The notes beneath the pieces were generated by a model. The model ran no database searches. It was not told where the DNA came from and worked only from the letters and a program-made list of their open reading frames with translations. Positions 1 through 9,746 of a stretch of 64,000 nucleotides of DNA are shown in pieces. The stretch spans positions 2,852,001-2,916,000 of the forward strand of contig OZ241902.1 of the NCBI GenBank assembly GCA_965203605.1. The letters are read 5' to 3'. Every line of letters starts with the position of its first letter. The stretch's first letter is position 1. Origin of the DNA: JAPOUP01 sp965203605. Its GTDB lineage: Bacteria; Pseudomonadota; Alphaproteobacteria; Rhodobacterales; Rhodobacteraceae. A program made the translations under genes and the position numbers.

Positions 1-420
1 ACGGTGGAGCGGCACCGGTCGGCGGAGTTCACGGCATTCCTCGACCATGTCGCCGAGGGGACCGGGCCGGGCACCCCGGTGCACGTCATCCTCGACAACG
101 TGTCCTCCCATAAATCCGCCGAGGTCCACGAATGGCTCAGGTCCCGTCCCGACCGGGCCTTCCATTTCACGCCGGCCCCGGCGTCGTGGACGGACACCGT
201 CGAGGGCTTCCTCTCCAGACTGACGGGGCAGCAGCTGAGGGACGCCGTCTTCGACTCGCTCGACGACTGCGTCGCGGCGATCGAGGGCTACATCGGGCAC
301 CACAACGCCAGCGACGCCCGCCCGTTCCGCTGGAGCCGGAATCCGGAGGATCTGGTGGCGTCGTGGAAGCGCGGGCACAGGAAACTCCAGGAGATGGCGG
401 CGGCTGGAAGTCCGGCATGA
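1..420 (+). pseudogene. IS630-family transposase, C-terminal part (cut by the window edge)
   Basis: The reading frame is open from the window edge and stops at 420. It shows the second half of an IS630-type DDE transposase: the second catalytic Asp in VILDN, the His-Lys after it, then SASW-like ASWTDTVEGF with the catalytic Glu, and a closing HN..PFRW block typical of IS630 C-termini. The first catalytic Asp must lie left of the window, so intactness cannot be judged. No inverted repeat matching the other IS630 copies in this window is visible after 420, so it is probably a different IS630 type. Confidence 0.8.
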
Positions 421-519
421 AATATGAACTCTTTTGTTTTGCATGAACCACTAGCTGACAGGATCGCGCCTGCCCATGACCGACGCGGGGACAATCCCGT
501 CGGTTCTCATGTGGCCTGA

Positions 520-1005
520 ATGCCGACGCTCCGCAGGCTCACCCGTGACCACGATCTGGGAGCGGCGGACAGGGTGCCGTACCGCCTGATCGAGGAAGTC
601 CCGGAACTCGGCTGCGGTGACCGGGAGACGGGCAACCTGCTTGTCCAGGGCGACAACCTCGAGGCGCTGAAGGCGCTTCTGCCGCATTTCGCGGGCCGTG
701 TGAAATGCGTCTGCATCGATCCACCCTACAACACCGGATCGGCCTTCGAGCACTACGACGATAATCTTGAGCACTCCCAGTGGCTGGGGATGATGTGGCC
801 GCGTCTGGAGCTGCTCCGGGAGTTCCTCTCCGAGGATGGTTCGATCTGGGTGAGCATTGACGACGACGAAGCCCACTACATGAAGGTGATTCTGGACGAG
901 CTGTTTTATAGGGGAAACTTTGTTGCCAATGTGGTCTGGCAAAAGCGGATCTCGCCTGACTTCCGGACGGTCCTGGGTGACGGCCACGAGCACATTCGGG
1001 GGCCT
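520..1005 (+). pseudogene. Type III-like site-specific DNA methyltransferase (Mod), truncated
   Basis: N6-adenine-type methyltransferase of the beta class. The first about 150 residues align with Mod-like enzymes: VPYRL near residue 20, LLVQGDNLEALKAL around 41-53, the catalytic motif DPPYNTGS at 67-74, EDGSIWVSIDDDE, and NVVWQKRISPD. Homology ends near GHEHI (about 1005). The frame then runs on into GC-rich sequence of no recognisable kind, so the target-recognition region and the SAM-binding FxGxG motif are missing. No Res helicase partner is visible. A remnant of a restriction-modification locus; unlikely to methylate DNA. Confidence 0.8.
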
Positions 1006-1166
1006 CCTTCCGGGGAGCCGTGGCGGCGGACGCCGCCGTCCGGTCCGACCGGATGCGGTCGGGGGCCGGAAAAGCCGGCGCGAGGGGGAGACGCCGGGGC
1101 CGGATCTGTCAAGGGACCCGCCGGTGGAGGCGGATTCGGGCCGGAAAGACCGGTTGTTGCGTTATT

Positions 1167-2015
1167 TCAATGGGTTGACGTCAGGTGGAAAAATATGGTT
1201 GTCGCGACATCCGGATCCGAACAAGAATTGACGTTCGGAGGCTTGAACCCTGACGCCAGTTCAGGGTGCGAAAATAGCAAACCCGCCAGATTGTCGCTTC
1301 CGCCAATGTGTTGCAATCGGAAGCCACCTAGAAATGCTCCAGAGCGCCCAGCGAGTTCTTCAACAAAATTCTGGAATTTAGGCTGCAAATCCCGCTTCAT
1401 GCTATACACGAAGAGACATGCAATGCCAGACTGCCCGCTGCTGAGATATCCGGCGAGCGCACATTCCAGCAGGTCCAAATCTAACCTGTTCAAATTGTGC
1501 TCGCTCTTGCCTCTTTCCGAGAAGGTCATCGGATCCATGGAAAACAGCCAAGGCGATTCGAGGTTGCTCGGGCAGCCTAGCACACCGTCTCGACCGACCT
1601 GCGCACGCCATGATGAATTGATGACCCTGATTCCCGTCCCGCGCCAAGCTTTCGCGAGCCTCTCGTGCTTGGTCAGGTCCGTTTCTGTGATGCCACCGGA
1701 TAACCCGCCAGTTCCAACGACTGTTCGCAGCAGTTCAGCGCTGTTCGGATAGTGTTGTGGCGATGCCCTGCACTTTCTGTACGCCCTCACTATTTCTCGC
1801 TCGTCGCGTTGAGGCTCGCCAGCGGATTCGGCCAATGCCTCGTAAAGGATGTTAGTCTTGACGTTGGCCTTGCGTTCTTCCAGTTCTTCGAATGGTTCCA
1901 TGCCATGCGTCAGTGCGACATGGAGGCAACGGTCAGGACCGGCCTTCAAGAGACGCACCGCAGCCTCGATTTCAATGCAGTGCTGCAGATAGTTCCCGTT
2001 GTTGCCTTTTGCCAT
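1167..2015 (-). CDS. Uncharacterised protein, 282 aa
   Basis: An uninterrupted 282-codon frame whose ATG has a good Shine-Dalgarno sequence (GGGAG, 6 nt upstream). The N-terminus reads MAKGNNGNYLQHCIEIEAA, followed by LHVALTHGM and later SPWLFSMDPMTFSE and IACLFVYSMK. I do not recognise a named family. The GNYLQH opening and the alternating hydrophobic strands would fit a Rossmann-like or methyltransferase-like fold, but this is a guess. It lies beside a broken methyltransferase and has lower GC than the transporter operon, which fits acquired DNA. The last residues lie close to the junction at 1005-1166, so the C-terminus may be altered. Confidence 0.55.
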   Translation of the reverse strand: MAKGNNGNYLQHCIEIEAAVRLLKAGPDRCLHVALTHGMEPFEELEERKANVKTNILYEALAESAGEPQRDEREIVRAYRKCRASPQHYPNSAELLRTVVGTGGLSGGITETDLTKHERLAKAWRGTGIRVINSSWRAQVGRDGVLGCPSNLESPWLFSMDPMTFSERGKSEHNLNRLDLDLLECALAGYLSSGQSGIACLFVYSMKRDLQPKFQNFVEELAGRSGAFLGGFRLQHIGGSDNLAGLLFSHPELASGFKPPNVNSCSDPDVATTIFFHLTSTH

Positions 2016-3040
2016 TCCAGACTCCCAAATCGCGGGCGAAAAGCCGTGTGTCGATCATAGTTCCGCATCAGTTCAGTCGGTTCCGCGGCTCGCGCAGCAA
2101 CTCGGCTCGTCGTGGCACCTTCGCAACGAGCGTTATGAATTCGTCATGGTTGTCCGAACCTATCTGCGCAGGTGCTTAGCAACAAGTGCGTCCTCGCCAC
2201 TCATGACCGATGACATGGCGTGAAGCGGCGCAGTTCGCCACGCAACTGGAAATCTACAAGTCACGCGGACCTGTTGACTTTCCTTTTCTGCTGCCCAGTG
2301 ACGCTCGTTCCCCGGCTGCTGTCCCAACTGACCCGTCCAGCATCTCGCGTATTCGCCCGCCACGTCCAGCTTAGTTGCCAGCCTAACTCGACCACTTGTT
2401 GCAGAGATTTGGTAGTCTTCGTACCTCGCTCAATCCAACTCTTTCAATCAAGGGTACGCAACGTTGCCTATGGGCTTGAAATGCTGGACTGTTCCGACTT
2501 CATGGCAAGGGGCACTTCACACGCATAACGCAGTGTTAGTTTTACGCACCCACCGGTTCAGCCGCGAAAGTTAGCACGGACGTGAACCGCATACTCCAGA
2601 CAGGAACGATCCGGCCGCTATGAGAGAACAAACTCAACCCGATAGAGCGCAGATATCGGCCAGGAGCCCGCACTCTCGAGAAGCCGTTCACACTCATCCA
2701 GTGGGAAATGCGGTTCTTCCATGGATTCTGCGTTGCGGATCTGACGAACGGAGCAGTATCACCGACCAGATGATAGAGGGCCAAATCGGCTTCAATTGAC
2801 CGGTAAAGGAGAACCATCGCCGTTTGCGCGACACGCGCAGGGTACCACTGCAACCATCCTGCGCTCAACGTCGTATCTTGTTGCAGCGACAACCCACTGC
2901 CGCAGTTTGTGCGTCAGCCAGTCACGGACCGTCAGGCGTAAGCGTCCTTGGATTCGCGGAATTCACGCCGGGCAACCGGCCACCTCTCCTCGATGTCTGA
3001 TGGAACAGCCAATCGATCTTTGGCAGGGTGATAAAGACTT
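2016..3040. other. About 1 kb with no confident gene
   Basis: Several short frames exist, the longest being 116 codons on the minus strand at 2542-2892, but none shows a recognisable motif or a convincing ribosome binding site. The region lies upstream of the 282-aa gene and downstream of the first CocE-like gene. It may hold decayed coding sequence. Confidence 0.5.
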
Positions 3041-5047
3041 TCAGGACACGACCATGGTTTCAGAGTTCAATTCCGTGATGATTTCACCATTCCACGTCAC
3101 CGTAATTCTGGCGGTCACTCCTGTGCCGTCCTCAGCGGACGAAAGAGTCACACCACTGGATATGCAGGCGTGGCCGTCAGGACGGTCTATCTCGATCCTA
3201 TGCTCCACATTGCATGCAATCTGTTGAGGACTTCCGGAACTCACGGTGAAGTCGGCTCTGGTCTCACTCTTGAAGTCGATGCCAATACTCTCGAACTGAT
3301 GGGTAACCGGAGGCTGACGCCAGGAATTCGAGAAGCCGCCCGCAGGACAATCCGCAGAGGTACGCTCAAGTGGACCCTCCGCGACCACCCTCCAATTCCT
3401 GACATCGGACAGGTGTCCCGCAGGAGGAAACGCGGCTCGGAGAGGACGAACGGACCCTGGTTGCAACGGAATGACCAGTCTCGTGCCCTGGCTTGAGACC
3501 GTCAGCTGTGAGTGCCGGGCGTTGGGCCAGATCAATGGCCAGTAAGATGAGCCAATGGCCAAGCGTATCCGATGTCCCTCGGCAATCCTGTAGGCGGTTG
3601 TCGGAAACCTGATTTTCACCTGAGTTGGCTCACCGGCAACCGCACCACGTGGGCCGTCCAGTCCGTCGTCGAGTTCGAGGTTGATGGCTGTTCTCGTGAT
3701 AAGGCTCGACCGCCCGTCCGGAGCGACATCGCACAGGCGACAGACAAGCTGCGCGGGCAATGCGGCGGGCGTTACGTTGGCGTCGAGTTGGATCCGCCCC
3801 AATATATCGAGTTCGCCACCGAGAGGATGGCTGTCGAAACATAGCGAGCGCCGGTCGTCAGGCGACTGCTCAAGCGGAAGCCCACCTGGTCGACCGAAGT
3901 AGCCGGTATCACCTGAACATCGCCCATGTTTGAGATCATCGGGAACATCCATTTCAACAGATACCTCAATCGGCGCCGCGAGCAGTTCACCACCGCCGGG
4001 AAACAGCTGCCATTCGTTCGGCGTTGACGGTTTCGTGACCTCTATCCAGGCACCGCTGCGTTCCATCAGTCGATTCAGAGGTGGGTCAAATTCGCGCCTC
4101 CAAAGTCGTAGGGCTGGCCAGTCGGGCATCCTTGACTCTCCTCTCCTGAGCCAATGATCCCACCACCCAAGCGCGATTTCCTGAAACCCGACCGACGGTC
4201 CCGGCTCACCCTGATCAGGATAGTGATGACCCCACGGGCCCACGATCCCGCAGCAAATGTCCGGACGCGCCTCAACCAGCGGAATGACCGAGTTGGAATA
4301 CCGATCAGACCAACCGCCAATCGCAAGGATCGGGCACGACAGCCGGTCAGTCACGAACCGAATCGACCCGTGCCTCCAATAGGAACCGCGCCGCCTGTTG
4401 CAGAGCCACGCTTCATGTGGAAACGTCAGGTTCGCGAGTCGGTGTTTCCACAATTCGAACCACGACGCACCGACCGTCGCCACATCGGGCGGAGCGGCGA
4501 GAATTGCCGGCAATGTCGCTCCCCACTCCAAAGTATCGGTCAGTATGCAGCCACCCATCCAGTGAATGTCATCTTCGTAGCGGTCGATGGTCGCACAATT
4601 GGCAATAACCGCCTTGAGCGGCTCAGGCGCGTCAACCGCCGCCTGCAGACTCGCCGTCCCGCCCCAGGACGTGCCAAACATTCCGATCCTTCCATCGCAC
4701 CAATCCTGCTGCGCAATCCATGCAAGAACCTGACGCGCATCGTCCAACTCCGCCGAAGAATACATATCCGGCATCCGGCCCTCACTGTCACCGGAGCCTC
4801 GCATGTCCACCCGCAGGCAGGCGTATCCATGGGCAGCGAAATAGCGATGGTTGCGCTCATCACGAGCGCGCACCATGTCGCGTTTTCGGTACGGGATGTA
4901 TTCCAGGATCGCGGGAACAGGTCGGGCATCTTCAGGCAACCACATCCGCGCCGCCAGTCTGACGCCATCCGGCATAGCAATCCATTGGTGTTCGATTTCG
5001 CGAACCGAATGATCTGGCTCGGTATTTTTTCCCGAGATCACTGGCAA
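3041..5047 (-). CDS. CocE/NonD-family hydrolase 1 (X-Pro dipeptidyl-peptidase S15-like)
   Basis: Serine hydrolase of the CocE/S15 type, acting on amide or ester bonds of acylated or peptide substrates; the substrate here is unknown. From the chosen start, the nucleophile is Ser127 in GMFGTSWGG, the acid is Asp in GGWSDRYSN and the base is His in GPWGHHYPDQ. A C-terminal jelly-roll domain follows, with the family's HRIRLAIGSSYWPLIWPN motif. The frame is open back to 5236, but homology begins at VREIEHQW. I prefer a TTG start at 5047 with GGAGG 6 nt upstream (a GTG at 5041 is the alternative). It is transcribed away from the XRE-cupin regulator and the transporter operon. It is the diverged third paralogue of the hydrolases at 11.7 and 13.7 kb. 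Confidence 0.85.
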   Translation of the reverse strand: MPVISGKNTEPDHSVREIEHQWIAMPDGVRLAARMWLPEDARPVPAILEYIPYRKRDMVRARDERNHRYFAAHGYACLRVDMRGSGDSEGRMPDMYSSAELDDARQVLAWIAQQDWCDGRIGMFGTSWGGTASLQAAVDAPEPLKAVIANCATIDRYEDDIHWMGGCILTDTLEWGATLPAILAAPPDVATVGASWFELWKHRLANLTFPHEAWLCNRRRGSYWRHGSIRFVTDRLSCPILAIGGWSDRYSNSVIPLVEARPDICCGIVGPWGHHYPDQGEPGPSVGFQEIALGWWDHWLRRGESRMPDWPALRLWRREFDPPLNRLMERSGAWIEVTKPSTPNEWQLFPGGGELLAAPIEVSVEMDVPDDLKHGRCSGDTGYFGRPGGLPLEQSPDDRRSLCFDSHPLGGELDILGRIQLDANVTPAALPAQLVCRLCDVAPDGRSSLITRTAINLELDDGLDGPRGAVAGEPTQVKIRFPTTAYRIAEGHRIRLAIGSSYWPLIWPNARHSQLTVSSQGTRLVIPLQPGSVRPLRAAFPPAGHLSDVRNWRVVAEGPLERTSADCPAGGFSNSWRQPPVTHQFESIGIDFKSETRADFTVSSGSPQQIACNVEHRIEIDRPDGHACISSGVTLSSAEDGTGVTARITVTWNGEIITELNSETMVVS

Positions 5048-5585
5048 CTGTGGCCTCCCACCTTTGGAAGTCCTCGCCGCAAGTCTTTCCGCTTCCAATG
5101 GGAAACACAATGATCGGAAGATGAAATCAGGACTGATGGACGGAGATGTCGTCGGATTTCCACTGGCGGTCTGCGACCACTTCCTGGTGGCTGACGGCCA
5201 TCCCAGCCGCATACTCGACCAAGCGACATGATACATTCAGGCAAGCGAATATCGAAGCAGACGCAATGGCCACGTCGGGCCAGGAAAACCCGACCCCAAA
5301 CGACCATTGCGACACAACACCGATCCCGAGCCCATTGTCCAGAGGAAGTGAGTGACGGCATGGACGCCATTTCAGCATCGTTGCCAGAGTTGAACCCGGC
5401 TCGGTGAGGCCCGGAACCAAGCGCTTCGTTTCACCCGAGTCTGGAATTTGACCGTCCGCAATTTGGGCCCACATCGAGAGTATGCAATGGCATAGGCGGA
5501 AATTCCTGATAGAATTCTTGTCAGAGCGAAGATCTGTGCAACTATTGCGAAGTGCGAATCAATGATCTTCGCACCAGGGGCCACA
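5048..5585. promoter_or_regulatory. Divergent intergenic region, about 540 bp
   Basis: This stretch separates the minus-strand hydrolase from the plus-strand XRE-cupin regulator and probably holds both promoters and the regulator's operator. I see no clean palindrome or -35/-10 pair that I would defend, and no convincing gene. Confidence 0.4.
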
Positions 5586-6284
5586 ATGTCGATGTCTCGG
5601 AGAAACACTGGATCGAACGTCTCCACCTTTTCGGAGAACCTCATCTCGCTTGGCTCGGAAGTCCGCCAGGTTCGCAAGGCCCGCGGGCAGACACTCAAGA
5701 CCCTATCCGCAGCGGCCGGAATTTCCGTAAGCCACCTCAGCGCGGTCGAACGTGGAACGACCAGCCCTTCCCTGACGATCATCCATAGGTTGGCTGACGC
5801 GCTCGACATCTCCTCCGACTGGTTTTTCGCACGACGCTCCGGAAAGGGCTCGATGGAGCGTACCTATGTCATTCGACAGCAAAACCGCCGGAGTCTGAAT
5901 ACGCTCTATGGTGAAGGCGTTTCGACGCTCGGATTGTCGGACGAACTTCCTTCCAGCTCGATTGGAGGCAGCTTCTTCATGGGTCTGGCGACCTACGAGC
6001 CCCATTCCGCAAGACCCGGCCACCCTATGTATCAGCATAAAGGAGAACAGCATGGCTTCATTCTGAGCGGTGAACTGCAGCTTCAGATTGGCGACGAGAG
6101 GATCGAACTCAAAAGAGGGGACAGCTATTCGTTTCCAACCGACATCATTCACAACGCCCGCAACGTTACCGACCAACCATGCCAGCTGATCTGGAGCATA
6201 TCCCCGGTCACAATTCCAAAGGACGTGGTGGTCTCCCACCCAGCAGAATCCTGCTCGGGCCCGAAGGCGATCCTCAAGGATTGA
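5586..6284 (+). CDS. XRE-family regulator with C-terminal cupin domain
   Basis: Transcription factor with an N-terminal helix-turn-helix (LISLGSEVRQVRKARGQTLK through SHLSAVERGTTSPSL, about residues 20-75). A small-molecule-binding cupin follows near the C-terminus (GEQHGFILSGEL and LKRGDSYSFPTDIIHNARN). This layout is typical of local regulators of amino acid, peptide or polyamine catabolism. ATG 5586 is preferred because AGGGG lies 5 nt upstream; an in-frame ATG at 5562 has no clear ribosome binding site. It sits immediately before the transporter operon and next to the divergent hydrolase, so it likely controls both in response to the substrate or a product. Confidence 0.88.
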   Translation: MSMSRRNTGSNVSTFSENLISLGSEVRQVRKARGQTLKTLSAAAGISVSHLSAVERGTTSPSLTIIHRLADALDISSDWFFARRSGKGSMERTYVIRQQNRRSLNTLYGEGVSTLGLSDELPSSSIGGSFFMGLATYEPHSARPGHPMYQHKGEQHGFILSGELQLQIGDERIELKRGDSYSFPTDIIHNARNVTDQPCQLIWSISPVTIPKDVVVSHPAESCSGPKAILKD

Positions 6285-6327
6285 ACCGATCGCCGATCAA
6301 TGAAACAGGAAGTATACGGAGTCTAGA

Positions 6328-7890
6328 ATGCCTCAAACAAAGCCAGGACTTGATGTCTCACGTCGCTCGTTCCTTGCCACAGCCGGTGCCTTTGGCGCAG
6401 CCAGCATGGCAGTGCCCCGAATGGCACTCAGCCAGGATGGCAAGGTTCTTACCCTACGGAGCTATTCCGATCTTCAGATTCTCGACCCGGCCTTCCGGCT
6501 CAGCCTACCGGAAGCCGACATCATACGCGCGGTCTTCGCGCCGATGGTTGTCGTCGAACCCGGCGACGTCTGGGGTTGGAAGCCGTTGGCTGTCGAAAGC
6601 ATCCAGCAACTCGATGACCTTACCCTGTCGTTCAGGTTGAGGGACAATATCGGCTTCACTGACGGCTATGGCGAGATGACCGCCGATGACGTCAAGTTCT
6701 CATTGGAGAGGATTGCCGACCCTGCAATGGAGAGCCCCTATGCAGGCGACTGGAGCGCACTTAGGGAAGTCGAGGTCAAGGACCGGCTTTCAGGGCTGAT
6801 CCACCTGAAAAACAAGTTTGTCCCTCTGTGGACCACAACGCTGCCGACAGCCGCTTCCTGCATACTTTCGCGCAAAGCGATGGCGGAGCTTGGCGACAGG
6901 ATAACCACCAAGCCAGTCGCCCAGTCCGGCCAATACGTACTGGCCGACTGGCAGCCAAAGCAGAAGACAATCCTGCGCCGCAATCCTGACTGGGTTCACG
7001 AGCCCGGCGGTTTTGACGAAATTCACATCATTCCGATCGAGGATCCGGCCGCCGCGGAGCGAGGATTCGAGGCAGGGGACCTCGACTACACCTGGACATC
7101 GGTTTCCTCGTTGCCGCGGCTCAAGCAGGACCCACCGGCCGGTTCAGTTGTCGTGGAGAAACCTTCACTCGCATATGTCTGGATTGGCATGAACCAAGAC
7201 GCCGAACCCTTTACGGATATCCGTATACGCCGCGCCGTCCAGCATGCCATAGATCGTCAGACGGTGGTGGATGCAGCCTATTTCGGCGCCGCAGGCGTGG
7301 GCAACGGCATTATCGCACCAGGTCTCCCGGGATCAAGGAACGGCGTGACCTATGACTATGATCCCGACAAGGCGCGGGCCTTGCTCGCCGAAGCCGGGGC
7401 AACCAACCTGAATGTCACTCTGGACATCCTGAATCAGTCCGAGCGTCTGACAGCGGCCCAGGTCATTCAAGCCAACCTCGCCGATGTCGGCATCAACTGC
7501 GAAATCAAGCAAAACGACAGCGGCACATTCTGGACCCTCGGATCAAAGGACGGCGATTACTACATGGACCTGCAGATCTGGTTGCAACGTTACTCCATGC
7601 AGCCTGATCCAAGCTGGGCCACAGTATGGTTCACACCCGAACAGATCGGCGTCTGGAACTGGGAACGCTTCAACAACGCCGAGTACAAGGCACTGCACGA
7701 TCAAGGCCTTGTGGAGGGCGACAACGCAAAACGCGATGAGATCTACACGAAAATGCAGAATCTCATGGACGAAAGCGGCTGTTACGTCTTTCTCACCCAC
7801 GAGGTTGTGGGGGCCATTCACCGCGACACGATCGAACCGGGACTGAAACCGAACGGGGAGTCTCTCCTCCCGGAATTCAAACCGGCCTGA
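6328..7890 (+). CDS. ABC transporter substrate-binding protein, oligopeptide type (SBP family 5)
   Basis: Periplasmic solute-binding protein, 520 aa, usual length for family 5. The N-terminus has a Tat signal (SRRSFLATAGAFGAASMAV, cleavage probably after ALS), so it is folded before export. Family hallmarks include LTFRLRDNIGFTDG-like segments, ADDVKFSLERI, and a C-terminal MQNLMDESGCYVFLTHE region. GGAG lies about 9 nt upstream of ATG 6328. It is the first gene of the dpp-like set and is followed by a hairpin that may set its expression above the permeases. Ligand: probably a peptide or amide, inferred from the hydrolases downstream. Confidence 0.9.
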   Translation: MPQTKPGLDVSRRSFLATAGAFGAASMAVPRMALSQDGKVLTLRSYSDLQILDPAFRLSLPEADIIRAVFAPMVVVEPGDVWGWKPLAVESIQQLDDLTLSFRLRDNIGFTDGYGEMTADDVKFSLERIADPAMESPYAGDWSALREVEVKDRLSGLIHLKNKFVPLWTTTLPTAASCILSRKAMAELGDRITTKPVAQSGQYVLADWQPKQKTILRRNPDWVHEPGGFDEIHIIPIEDPAAAERGFEAGDLDYTWTSVSSLPRLKQDPPAGSVVVEKPSLAYVWIGMNQDAEPFTDIRIRRAVQHAIDRQTVVDAAYFGAAGVGNGIIAPGLPGSRNGVTYDYDPDKARALLAEAGATNLNVTLDILNQSERLTAAQVIQANLADVGINCEIKQNDSGTFWTLGSKDGDYYMDLQIWLQRYSMQPDPSWATVWFTPEQIGVWNWERFNNAEYKALHDQGLVEGDNAKRDEIYTKMQNLMDESGCYVFLTHEVVGAIHRDTIEPGLKPNGESLLPEFKPA

Positions 7891-7898
7891 CGGTGATC

Positions 7899-7920
7899 GG
7901 GCGGCCTTCGAGGGCCGCCC
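7899..7920 (+). terminator. GC-rich hairpin between binding protein and permease genes
   Basis: GGGCGGCC and GGCCGCCC form an 8-bp stem around a short loop, 9 nt after the stop codon of the binding protein and 8 nt before the permease start. There is no U-tract. By analogy with other binding-protein operons, it more likely stabilises the upstream mRNA or partly attenuates transcription than fully terminates it. Confidence 0.6.
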
Positions 7921-7927
7921 ATTCCCC

Positions 7928-8872
7928 ATGCTGAGCTACACGGCCAAACGCCTTGTGCTTGCCGTGGTCATCGTCTCGATGGCCATGCTGTTGCTGTTCT
8001 CGATGATATACCTGATCCCAGGCGATCCGGCTGCCGTTGCGCTTGGCCCTCGGGCAACTGACGCAATGCGGGAGGCGCTTCGGATCAAGATGGGTCTCGA
8101 CAGACCGGTTTGGGTCCAATTCTGGAATTTCTTCACCAATGCCTGGACGGGCGATCTCGGGCGGGAGGTACTGTCCGAACGTCCGGTTGCGCAGGTGGTG
8201 ATGGAGCAACTGCCCTACACTCTTGCCCTCATCGCCGGAGGCATTACATGGTCAGTGGCTCTGGGCATACCGCTTGGCTGCTGGGCAGCGGTCAGGCGTG
8301 GCTCCTGGGCTGACCGCGTCGTAGGCGTCCTCTCTGTCGCGGTCATCGCGGTGCCGTCATTCGTCGTTGCGATCTACGCGCTGCTGGTCTTTGCCGTCAC
8401 CCTTCAATGGCTGCCTGCGATCGGTGCCGGTGAACCCGGGGAAATCGGAGACCAGATCGTCCACCTCATTCTGCCCTCGCTTGCCGTTGGACTTGGATGG
8501 GTTGGTTACATCGCCCGAATGGTTCGGGCGTCGATGCTGGAAGTCCTGGAGGCACAGCATATCCGCACCGCCCGGGCCTTCGGCCTGCCAGATGCGATGA
8601 TCACCTATCGGTATGCGCTGACAATTGCGATCCTACCGACGATCACGCTCCTGGGCGTGGGAATTGGCCAGATGCTGTCATCCGCGGTCTTTGCCGAAAT
8701 CGTGTTCGTACGCCCAGGGGTCGGTAAACTGGTCTATGACGCCATCCTGACCCGCAACTTCCCACTTGTCACGGGTGCCGTACTCGTCACCACGGTTCTC
8801 TTCGTCCTGATCAATCTGGTCGCTGACCTCATCATAGGAGCGCTGGATCCACGTGTCCGCAGTCGCTTCTAG
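7928..8872 (+). CDS. ABC transporter permease, DppB-like
   Basis: Inner-membrane permease, 314 aa, with a first membrane helix at the N-terminus (LVLAVVIVSMAMLLLFSMIY) and about five more. The N-terminal DppB-type sequence IPGDPAAVALGP and the EAA loop (EVLEAQHIRTARAFGLPD) that contacts the ATPases are both present. It follows the binding protein after a 37-nt gap containing the hairpin and overlaps the next permease by 20 nt. Confidence 0.9.
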   Translation: MLSYTAKRLVLAVVIVSMAMLLLFSMIYLIPGDPAAVALGPRATDAMREALRIKMGLDRPVWVQFWNFFTNAWTGDLGREVLSERPVAQVVMEQLPYTLALIAGGITWSVALGIPLGCWAAVRRGSWADRVVGVLSVAVIAVPSFVVAIYALLVFAVTLQWLPAIGAGEPGEIGDQIVHLILPSLAVGLGWVGYIARMVRASMLEVLEAQHIRTARAFGLPDAMITYRYALTIAILPTITLLGVGIGQMLSSAVFAEIVFVRPGVGKLVYDAILTRNFPLVTGAVLVTTVLFVLINLVADLIIGALDPRVRSRF

Positions 8873-9746
8873 CATAAGGACCGCCGTTCGCTTCGCGCAC
8901 GTTGTCCGACTTTACCGGACAGCCCGTCGCATCGCGTCCGAACCATTGGGAGCACTTGGTATCACACTCGTCCTCCTGATGATTGGCGGCGCCGTCTTCG
9001 CAGATTGGCTCAGCATCCATGAACCCAGCAGGATATCACCCCGCGAAAGATTCCAGGGACCATCCTGGGAGCACCTTCTCGGCACCGACCATTTGGGGCG
9101 CGATCTTTTTTCCCGAGCCCTCCACGGCGGACGAATCGCGCTTTCCGTGGCTCTTTCTTCGACCGCCGCCTCTCTTGCGATCGGCGTAATCCTGGGACTG
9201 ATCGCCGGTTACGGACCGCGCTGGCTCGACAACCTGATGCTTCTGCTCTTCGATTCCATAAAGAGTTTCCCAACCGTTATGCTGGCTCTCGCGCTGGTCA
9301 CACTCCTGGGACCATCGCTCACCGCCGTCGTGGTTGTTGTGGTGCTCGTGAATGTTCCGGGTTATGCGCGCATCATTCGCACGCAGACGCTATCCCTCAA
9401 GGAGTCCGAGTTTGTAACCGCCGCGCAGAGCATGGGCGCGGGAACAGGGCGCATTCTGCGCGTCCACGTCCTGCCGAATGTCATCGGGCCACTCCTGATT
9501 CTCGCCTCGATGGACATCCCGGTCGTGATCGCGATCGAAGCCGGAATGAGCTTTCTCGGCTTTGGTGTGCGTCCGCCGACTCCAAGCTGGGGCGCCATCC
9601 TGAACGATGGCTACACAGCAATCCGGGACACCCCCTGGATCGCCATCGCAGGAGGTCTGCCGATCATCCTGACCACGCTTGGCTTCACCTTCCTCGGCGA
9701 AACCATGCGCGACGTTTTTGACCCCAGGCTCAAGAGACGCGGATGA
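8853..9746 (+). CDS. ABC transporter permease, DppC-like
   Basis: Second membrane subunit, 297 aa, starting at a GTG inside the preceding gene with AGGAG upstream. It has the DppC features: an N-terminal membrane helix, GTDHLGRDLFSRALHGGRIAL, the EAA loop (ESEFVTAAQSMGAGTGRIL) and the terminal GETMRDVFDPRLK. It is translationally linked to its neighbours: it overlaps the upstream permease and its stop shares ATGA with the first ATPase. Confidence 0.9.
   Translation: MSAVASSIRTAVRFAHVVRLYRTARRIASEPLGALGITLVLLMIGGAVFADWLSIHEPSRISPRERFQGPSWEHLLGTDHLGRDLFSRALHGGRIALSVALSSTAASLAIGVILGLIAGYGPRWLDNLMLLLFDSIKSFPTVMLALALVTLLGPSLTAVVVVVVLVNVPGYARIIRTQTLSLKESEFVTAAQSMGAGTGRILRVHVLPNVIGPLLILASMDIPVVIAIEAGMSFLGFGVRPPTPSWGAILNDGYTAIRDTPWIAIAGGLPIILTTLGFTFLGETMRDVFDPRLKRRG

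Noticed and set aside
5048..5236. Extending hydrolase 1 upstream to the ATG at 5236
   Set aside because: Homology begins after 5047 and a TTG/GTG start with GGAGG is well placed; the extra 63 residues look non-coding.
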